From assembly GCA_010015655.1 (NCBI GenBank), contig ML976678.1, forward strand, positions 162,430-226,429: a stretch of DNA of 64,000 nt, in the 5' to 3' direction. Position 1 is the stretch's first letter; each line of letters starts with the position of its first letter. The translations under genes were made by a program, and so were the position numbers. The notes under the pieces were generated by a model that did not search any database, had not been told where the DNA came from, and worked only from the letters and a program-made list of their open reading frames with translations. The stretch is from Bimuria novae-zelandiae CBS 107.79 (lineage: Eukaryota > Ascomycota > Dothideomycetes > Pleosporales > Didymosphaeriaceae). Shown here piece after piece: positions 57,394 to 64,000 of this stretch.

Positions 57394-57676
57394 GGAGGGT
57401 TGTGGGTTGGGAGCAGAGGTGTGGGAGAAGGATGTAGGTATGTCGGAAGTTAAGGGAGTTGAAATGAGACTAGAAGTAATCAATATGACAGCGAAAATGT
57501 TTGTCGCTAATGGCTCTTGTAGCGTACCTTCCATGGGATAAACCTTGCTAAGACGTATCTCTATGCGCACTTCTATCACTTCTGTTCTTATCAAACGTCT
57601 ATCACTCTATCTCTTTCTTCACTACTTCTCCACCCAAACAACCCCTTCTCAGTCCGCCTCACGCAACACCTCCACC

Positions 57677-58126
57677 ATGGCACTTGCAGACCACCTCCGC
57701 CCTAGCGTCGTTAATACGATCTCGACTCTCGGCAACCTTTCCACGCCCCAACCGCCGAGCATCGACTCCCGCGTCGGCGCAGGCCGTTCTTGGCCCGTGC
57801 GCGTACGACGCTTCATCGACGGTTTCCACGCCAAAGCCCTCGAAATACACGATAGAGACGGCCCAGCCACTCGAATTTCATTCAAGAATGCCTCCCCGCC
57901 ACTCCATTTCTTCGTCCGGACTTTCGCGATTGGTTACTTGCTGCTAGCCACACGCGCTTGGCTTATGAACCGTCACCCCCATCGTGTGCGGGATGCGGTG
58001 CTTACCATTTTTTGTTTGGACGTGGTCATGTGCACGATTACTGGCATTGTCAAAGCCTCTCCTCTACTTCTGTTCGCCACCTCGATTTGTGGTATTGTTT
58101 ACTGGGTGCTCGCCGCGCTTGGCTAG
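57677..58126 (+). CDS. Small predicted membrane protein, 149 aa
   Basis: ATG 57677 sits in a strong context (CACCATGG) and opens MALADHLRPSVVNTISTLGN. A basic region (RSWPVRVRRFIDGFHAKALE) precedes two or three hydrophobic helices: HFFVRTFAIGYLLLATRAWL, AVLTIFCLDVVMCTITGIV and a C-terminal one (LLLFATSICGIVYWVLAALG). The stop TAG at 58124 falls inside a direct duplication of the sequence, which resumes after it (see the next repeat). Family unknown. Confidence 0.5.
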   Translation: MALADHLRPSVVNTISTLGNLSTPQPPSIDSRVGAGRSWPVRVRRFIDGFHAKALEIHDRDGPATRISFKNASPPLHFFVRTFAIGYLLLATRAWLMNRHPHRVRDAVLTIFCLDVVMCTITGIVKASPLLLFATSICGIVYWVLAALG

Positions 58127-58212
58127 CAAATCGTCAGCGCCGACGTGTGCGCGGTGTGGTGCTCACTTTAATCTGTACGTACGTGGTCGAGTTCACGATA
58201 TTCCCGATGGTT
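57953..58212 (+). repeat. 161-bp tandem duplication at the end of the membrane-protein gene
   Basis: The segment from CGCGCTTGG at 57953 recurs, diverged, from 58114 (offset 161). The first copy encodes RAWLMNRHPHRVRDAVLTIF; the second encodes, in another frame, RAWLANRQRRRVRGVVLTLI. The second copy therefore has its own open reading but is out of register with the gene. It is probably an old duplication that truncated or extended the original protein. Confidence 0.65.
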
Positions 58213-58364
58213 ATTGGTTGAGGGAATTGGAGGAGGAGCAGCTGGGAAAGTGCTGGCGTGGTGAATAGCCCAGTGGATGATGGTGCAACGTACCTCGACG
58301 CGTCTTCGTCATTGGCTGTTTAAGATAAATGTAATGTTTCCAATACCATCTTCCTTTTGACTCG

Positions 58365-59732
58365 TCATTCCTGCACAGGCTCTGCAGAAATGACTTCTCG
58401 ATCCAATGTCGAGTCTCTGATCCAGACCCCTACACCATTCTGACGCCACCCTTGGCCCCTCTCCTTGAGCGTTCCAATATACTCTTCCACCTCTTTTGTC
58501 ATTTTCTCCTCTCCACAGTCTTTGCTCACTAACTTTGCTCCGTCGCCAACTTCAAGCAGCAACCCTACAATGCCATCGTAGCACCTGCTCCACTCCAGCC
58601 AGAGATCCGACGCCTGCGCCCTTCCGATATTCTTGGATGTGCTCAGCAAATCATTCTCCGGTCCCGGTGCAAGCTGCACCTGAATATCGCGGAGGGTTGG
58701 TATCTTTTTCAAAGCTGAATACACCCTGTCCATATTCGTGCTGAATGGGAAAACGCCCACGAACGAGAAGGACGTGATGTTGCAGCAACTCTGCACCTCT
58801 TTCGCCAGCCGCAGTAAGGTCAAATACAGCATCTTCGGCGACTGTTTGAGGTGGTACTCGTAGGTGCTGTAAGCCGTGACGGACGAACCCTCATTGTAGG
58901 CTAGATGCGTCCACGGCTTACGGTGCACGAGGGCGTTGTCCCAGGGGCGGCAACCCTTGTTTCTATGCGTGGAGCGTTCTGGGTCGTGCTGGGAGAATTC
59001 AATGTAGTGCATCTTCATGTCGAAAGCCCATGCGTCGGTACTCAGCATTTGTGTGTCGAGCAGCCCGGAGAGCGTGCCGGGAGGTGCAGCGATCACAACG
59101 CGGGCTGGATCTAAGCTGGAGAAGATATGATCCCAGATCTCACGGACTGCACGAGCTAGAGGTGCATCGGCTGTAGCTACGTGTCGGAGCTTGTACTCTG
59201 TGTCCGTATACACCACGATATTTTTGACATGGTGTTTTAAATCGTATTGTTGCATGAAGCGTACGAAACTCGCGAAACCTTTAGGCAGATGCGGAAACCA
59301 TAAGACCTGCGGAAGACTCTTCAAAAATTCATCGTCATCTTCAACGCGGCAGAGATTGATGAGCACATCGTCGAATGCTTCATCAAACGCGCTGTCCGCC
59401 CCGGTGGTTTTGAACTTGCTCTTCATTCGTTTCCAGATCTGGAATTCGTGCATGCTCAGTTTGGTCAGCTGGCCTTGCATGTTGTCGAGAATCCTCGCAT
59501 CGATTGGTACCCATTGTGGGTTCGGATCAAGAGGGATCCTTGAGTAGTGGAACAGGAGTGGCAGAACGATCTTCCTCCATCGCCACGAGACAAGTGAGAG
59601 CTCTTTCAGCGGTGTCTCGGTACAACAAGTTAATTCTGCCGTAGGCTCACGAGCAAATTTGTTCACGGAAGGGGCTTCGGCAGCTAGGTGTGAGGCAATG
59701 GATAATAACAACTCGTTCGGCAAGCTCTTCAT
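58365..59732 (-). CDS. F-box-like protein, 455 aa
   Basis: Single exon from ATG 59732: MKSLPNELLLSIASHLAAEA begins an F-box-like helix (Leu-Pro-x-Glu-Leu-Leu), followed by ELSLVSWRWRKIVLPLLFHY, the rest of the fold. The remaining 390 residues resemble the divergent leucine-rich-like tails common in Pezizomycotina F-box proteins. Such proteins usually link substrates to SCF ubiquitin ligases; no substrate can be inferred. The frame is intact, with no signal peptide or transmembrane helix. Confidence 0.72.
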   Translation of the reverse strand: MKSLPNELLLSIASHLAAEAPSVNKFAREPTAELTCCTETPLKELSLVSWRWRKIVLPLLFHYSRIPLDPNPQWVPIDARILDNMQGQLTKLSMHEFQIWKRMKSKFKTTGADSAFDEAFDDVLINLCRVEDDDEFLKSLPQVLWFPHLPKGFASFVRFMQQYDLKHHVKNIVVYTDTEYKLRHVATADAPLARAVREIWDHIFSSLDPARVVIAAPPGTLSGLLDTQMLSTDAWAFDMKMHYIEFSQHDPERSTHRNKGCRPWDNALVHRKPWTHLAYNEGSSVTAYSTYEYHLKQSPKMLYLTLLRLAKEVQSCCNITSFSFVGVFPFSTNMDRVYSALKKIPTLRDIQVQLAPGPENDLLSTSKNIGRAQASDLWLEWSRCYDGIVGLLLEVGDGAKLVSKDCGEEKMTKEVEEYIGTLKERGQGWRQNGVGVWIRDSTLDREVISAEPVQE

Positions 59733-60077
59733 GATCCGGAAGAGCGGCACAGTGCGATTGTGCTGGCGAGTCTAGTGCCGGCACTATTGGAGCAGTGGTA
59801 TGCGACGGAGAAGTAAGGGGTAAAATATATTCTAGTATTAGGCAAGGGATGATGGACAATGAGGATGAGGGGTTGTTACGTCGTGAGATGGAAGGTTTGC
59901 GCTAACTCTTTAGGACAGGATGACGACAGTTAGACGCGAGCACAATTCGAACAGCGGTGGTGGAAGTAACAGGCTATTCAACATCTCGCTCAAGATGCAT
60001 TGAATGCTAATGTAACGGAAGTATCATGCAAGAACTTTTTCTGGTTGGCCATGGCACTTGTGAAGCCGACTGCAAAT
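59733..60077. other. Intergenic, no supported feature
   Basis: 345 bp holding the F-box gene promoter and the 3' end of the racemase gene. Nothing else recognised. Confidence 0.45.
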
Positions 60078-60861
60078 CTAGAAGCCTGATCGCACTGCGC
60101 CCTCGAGCCACGCGACGCCGGCTACAACTCCATCCACTATGCGAACCCTGTTCCCATCATCCTCACCAAGCTCTTCCACGCAAGCTTCCCTCACCATCTT
60201 GTCCATACCAGCCATACCAGCGCATCCAAGACAGATCGCACCGACCTTGCCCTTTTTCAACAGCCTCTTTACCGCATCCTTCATGCGCTTGCGCACCTCC
60301 TCTGGCGGCGCATCATGCAAATCCGTGGCATTCAGACCCGTTGTCTCCACGCCAGCAAAGCGCTTGCCCGCATCCGATCCAGTACCCAGAAAGTCCACGA
60401 CAGCTTCCGAGAGAATCTTCTCCCAGACTTTGCCCGTACTGACGATGCCGAACTTCTCGTCTGGGTGGATGATTTGTAGGCTCGTGCTCACGCTCGCCTC
60501 GAAGATGCCAGTGACCGCTTTGCGGCCAGACTTGATGGCCTTCTGGTCCTTCAATATGGGTACCAGCGGATGCTTGGAGTAGCAGGCAACGAGGAAGCCA
60601 TCATGCTTGTCGAGCACCTTCTCTAGTTCCGGTAGACAGTGCTTGACGCTGTCGGCGGCATCATCCTCGTCGTTGATGCTCTTCGGGCCTGATGGCGCGG
60701 TGAAATATTCGTGGGCGGTCTACTAGCTGTGGTTAGTTGCTGCGAGGTGCTGGTGAGTGGTGCTGATGAACATCTTTGAAACCCAGCAGATCGACGAGCG
60801 GCTTCAGCGCATCGGTCATCGACTGGGTCGAATTTGGTTGGACGATGAGGATAGAGTGCAT
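60078..60861 (-). CDS. dcg1: Asp/Glu/hydantoin racemase family protein (Dcg1-like)
   Basis: Exons 60861-60772 and 60719-60078; 243 aa. It starts MHSILIVQPNSTQSMTDALK (the conserved NPNST-type phosphate loop, here QPNST). Exon 2 opens EYFTAPSGPKSINDEDDAAD and holds the first catalytic Cys in ACYSKHPL and the second in CLGCAGMAGMD, with GIFEAS and ETTGLNATDLH between. These two Cys residues act as acid/base in this racemase superfamily. Yeast Dcg1 is under nitrogen control with the allantoin genes, suggesting a purine-catabolism role; that is inference here. The donor chosen (GAT|GTTCAT) is less canonical than usual, but phase and homology agree. Confidence 0.85.
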
Positions 60862-62512
60862 CTTGTTGTATCTTGACTGGCGATACTCTCCCATTGAAGG
60901 CGTGGTGTTTACGCTCTGCAGTGGGGGCGGGGCGGTGGGCGCGAAGAATTTCGATGGGGAGAGATGACGTAATAGCGTCAACGGTTGGCCTTGGAGCTGT
61001 AAACAACCGTACCTGTGGTAAACCTCCAGCTTCAAAGTGACATGTGGTGGTAAGTGACGATCGCAGCGTCTTTGATGAAACAGAGTGAGACTGGAGAATG
61101 ACCAATTGCAATTGAACAGAGTTCGATTAGACTATGTAGGTCGCCGCAGACGGTGATAACTCAAGGGTACATTTGGCGATCCTCGAGCTTGAGATATGCC
61201 TGCGTGTAAAGCTGACCGACATCGCTGCCTATTTATCACTATGCCTCCTTATGTGCTGGACGCCTTCGCCGAATTCGGGTATTAGGTTGCAAAAGGTAAA
61301 GTCATGAGCCAAACGCAAGCTGCGGCTGATTAGGAGCATGTCGGCGAAACATGTTGGCGTTCGAACGTACAGAGTCGTAACATCGTTGGAGCAGATTGCA
61401 GTCCTCAGCGGAAGCAAGAGAAACGGCCGCAGCTGATGCGGAAGGGAGCACGACGCACGCCATGCTTGTCAACGACGACACCGCCGCCTGCTTACAGTCA
61501 GTACACGCGGCGCGCATGAGAAGCGCTCGCTCAACTTACCACCGTGACGGCCGCCGAAGTGCTTTGTCCACATGAGAGGCATTGTGTGTTGTTGTGAGAG
61601 AGGAGTTTGGAAGTCTTTGGGTGTAGGTGTTGGGTTGGAAGGTGTTTATTTGCGAGGTAGATGTTTGGATTTGGGAAATAGTTGCAGGGAGGCAAGAGGT
61701 TATATAGCGGCTGGACGCGTTGTCTCAGGAACTCAGGAACAAGGAGTGATTGTTGGGGCTGGCTGGGCCTACCTCATCAGTCGTGTCAAGTGGGCAAGCA
61801 CCGCCACATCTGTGGCGTAAAAAGCCACAGCCAGTGACATCATTGGCAATTGGAGGCTGAAGTTACTGTACTCATGACAGGAGTTTTTTTGGGTGTTGCA
61901 GTGAGTGGTCGACGATCCTTGGATTTCGTGCTTCAAGTAAGCTCAAATCCTAAGAGCTTGAATGGTAACGCTGGGTTAGCGCTCACAGAAGAGGGTACCT
62001 GGGGACGCCAAGCCGGCATTCTACAATCAATTGATAATTGAATTGAGCATGAATAGTTTGTCGATCATGTCGTCCTTCCTGGGAATGGAATTTGGTATTT
62101 TGTGGTTCTGTTCTCAGAGATGATTAATCCAAAGTACAGCGCCGTGTCAACCAGGAAAGGCACTACAACTGCCGAGGTACCTAGACTTTTGACTGGGTCC
62201 TACATGTCACTGCAGATCACACATACGTCTAGCAGGCTGACAAAGGCATGCTATCGGTTCTGGAGGAGATGAATAGACGAGGTGTTGAGAAGATATCATT
62301 GCGCCTGTGACCAACAAGACCCAGCCCTATTTATACACATCGAGCAAGTGCTGTTTCGCAGCACTTCCATAGGATCCAAATTTGAATTTGAATCGAATTA
62401 TATCAACTGTTCACCAATATTCCCAGCAGTTATCACCGGACAGTTTCGAATCGTATGGTTCGTGTATGCGCACGGTTGTTGACGAAGCATTGCTGCCTCT
62501 CAGGTCGCTCGA
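60862..62512. other. 1.65-kb intergenic stretch, no supported gene
   Basis: Small open frames on both strands without similarity. No tRNA, repeat or RIP signal. It may contain promoter regions and UTRs. Confidence 0.5.
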
Positions 62513-62894
62513 TTACCGACCGAAAGCCCCCTGTTGCCCTTGGGCCATTGCGGCGTTCTGTTCCTGGAATCGGTCACCCAGGCGCTGCGAGCCCTTCATG
62601 TGCTTGTCGACGCATTTCATGATGCAGCCTTCCTCCCGCGAGGTGAGCGATTTGCTCTCGAACCCGTTGACGCAGTTGTCAAAACATTGCTGGACGAGGT
62701 TGGAATACATCTAAGTTGATAGTCAGTATTCTGTGGCATCGAGGTTCAGAGGTGGTGGCATTGGCATACGTTCATGAATTCCTTCATCTGCTTCTTCTCC
62801 ATGCGGTTTTGCAGCTCGCGCTGCTCATTAGCTGAGAGTCTAGCAGGCCATTAGCAGGGTCATGATCTTGGGACGAGCCGACCTACGCGTCCAT
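62513..62894 (-). CDS. tim9: Tim9 small Tim chaperone of the mitochondrial intermembrane space
   Basis: Exons 62894-62887 (8 bp, encoding MDA with the next base), 62839-62770 and 62710-62513; 91 aa. The start MDAL is the normal Tim9 beginning, which supports the tiny first exon. The twin CX3C pair is present: CFDNC and CIMKC, forming two disulfides. The ending [12 protein letters not shown] is typical. With Tim10 it escorts hydrophobic inner-membrane proteins across the intermembrane space to TIM22. Introns are 47 and 59 bp. Confidence 0.93.
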
Positions 62895-64000
62895 ATTGCA
62901 AGAAAGAAGATAGTAGGTAGGAGGTAGGGTGTAGTGGATTGTTGATGGAAGACGCTGTCGAGTGCGGAGTGACGGAAGGAGCGATGGTCTTTGGGGCCTT
63001 CCCCAGCCAATTTTTTGGGCAAGAAGCTAGGACCCTACGCTGCGCGCGACAAGCACGACCAATACCTATGGTATTCAGAGTAAACAACACCTTGTATCTC
63101 TCCAATTACACCACAGCTACCTTATTTCCACCGTGTGAATGAACTGGTTCTTGACGCTGCCGATTTCGCGGTTCCCGTTCACCAGCTGCCTACGTCACGC
63201 GTTTCCATGGTTGAAAGTGAACGGCCGGCCCCATCCGTACCGCTTCCTTGCAAGCGCCCTCCGAAGCAAGATGATGCTCATTTGATAAACATGCCCGAGC
63301 GTCAGATACCGTGGACAAAGGTCCCTCTTTGACTCCTTGTCTGGAGCCAGAGCGAACAATTGATTGATATCCCAATGTACGCCAAGAGTACGTTCTTTAT
63401 CGTCCGAGGTCAGACGGGTAAGACCGCACATATAGATTAAGAAAGCCCGTCAAGACTCAATACGTGATACGTCGTCCATCGCTGATCGTGTGGCTGTGGC
63501 TGGACTCCGCACCTCGCGTCGTCTTGCACGAGAGCACAGCGCTGCTGCCAACGAGGGTGCCGCCTTGATATCACCGCCAAGACGAGACACATCCTCCATC
63601 GTCAGTCCAGCATCGGCTGCCACGCTCGCCTTGTTTCTGCATGCTTGACATCGTTTCCAGAAGCCCAGCCGTGCCATCGCGCTTCTACGCCAGTTTGTGT
63701 TCCGCCAGCCGTTCTTGCAGCAGGTCGCGTTGTGATCTCGAGGTCCGTCCGCCGTGAAGGCCATCTCCGACCGCTGCTCTCGCGCCAGCACACTGCGCCC
63801 GCCCGCTCCAGGTCCGCCTACGCTCCCTCACACACCGCCTGCACGCGGCAGCGACATTGTTCCCTGAGCTGTGGCTCCCAGCCGCGTCCTCCCGTTCGAC
63901 CATCCGCGACGTCTACCCGCCGCTGCCCCCGTTACCGCTGTCACTCCCCCAACGCGCGCGCGACACGCTGTGCTTCTAGCCACCAGCGACAGGGTCCACT
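62895..64000. other. End of window, no firmly supported gene
   Basis: A minus-strand frame at 63450-63791 (113 codons, no ATG) contains Cys/Arg-rich text (CQACRNK) but no recognised family. Its upstream side runs out of the window with stops in the other frames. It may be part of a gene beginning beyond 64000. The rest looks non-coding. Confidence 0.3.

Noticed and set aside
60733..61111. Minus-strand frames overlapping the racemase start
   Set aside because: Only the frame with MHSILIVQPNST continues in phase to the racemase second exon; the others are shadows.

Overview
ORGANISM. The window is nuclear DNA of a filamentous ascomycete (Pezizomycotina, most likely Dothideomycetes). This rests on short GT-AG introns of about 50-180 bp with CTAAC/CTGAC-type branch sites, on families such as DUF8021, a NACHT-ankyrin NLR and DUF3435, and on AT-rich repeats with many TAG/TAA stops and C-to-T/G-to-A transitions, as left by repeat-induced point mutation (RIP). 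The genus cannot be fixed from sequence alone. LAYOUT. (1) 1-23.6 kb is a transposon graveyard with no host gene: three Fot/pogo elements with TA target duplications, at least three Tc1/mariner relics, an unidentified decayed ORF (about 3960-5903), and a 10.4-kb Ty3/gypsy element (11031-21394, 5-bp target duplication). The gypsy element carries a 421-bp TRIM-like element and a 3.2-kb hAT element with an 8-bp target duplication. A decayed DUF3435 tyrosine-recombinase tail borders the genic part. (2) 23.8-51.1 kb is gene-dense and not RIP-affected: prohibitin-1, a GFA-type protein, a five-exon C2H2 factor, an oil-body-associated (DUF1264) protein, a NOPCHAP1-like protein, an eIF4E-family protein, a SAM methyltransferase, metaxin/Sam37, a gutted SRPK-like kinase, a CHY zinc-finger protein, triosephosphate isomerase, mitoribosomal mL43, U1-70K, an unknown three-exon gene and a secreted DUF8021 protein. 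(3) 51,773-56,813 is an unusual 5-kb unit: two 786-bp RIP-degraded inverted arms, flanked by TA, bracket a GC-rich core holding an inactivated NLR (short amyloid-like N-terminus, NACHT, near-identical ankyrin repeats). (4) 56.8-64 kb holds two small membrane-protein genes, an F-box-like protein, a Dcg1-type Asp/Glu/hydantoin racemase and Tim9. HOW GENES RELATE. There are no operons. Several genes act in mitochondria (prohibitin, metaxin/Sam37, mL43, Tim9), but their closeness is probably chance. mL43 and U1-70K are divergent with 219 bp between start codons. MAIN POINTS OF INTEREST: the NLR inside long inverted arms; mirror-image mosaic LTRs of the gypsy element, which fit a one-LTR circle crossing into a clean solo LTR; and a TRIM-like unit with three identical 61-bp terminal repeats.
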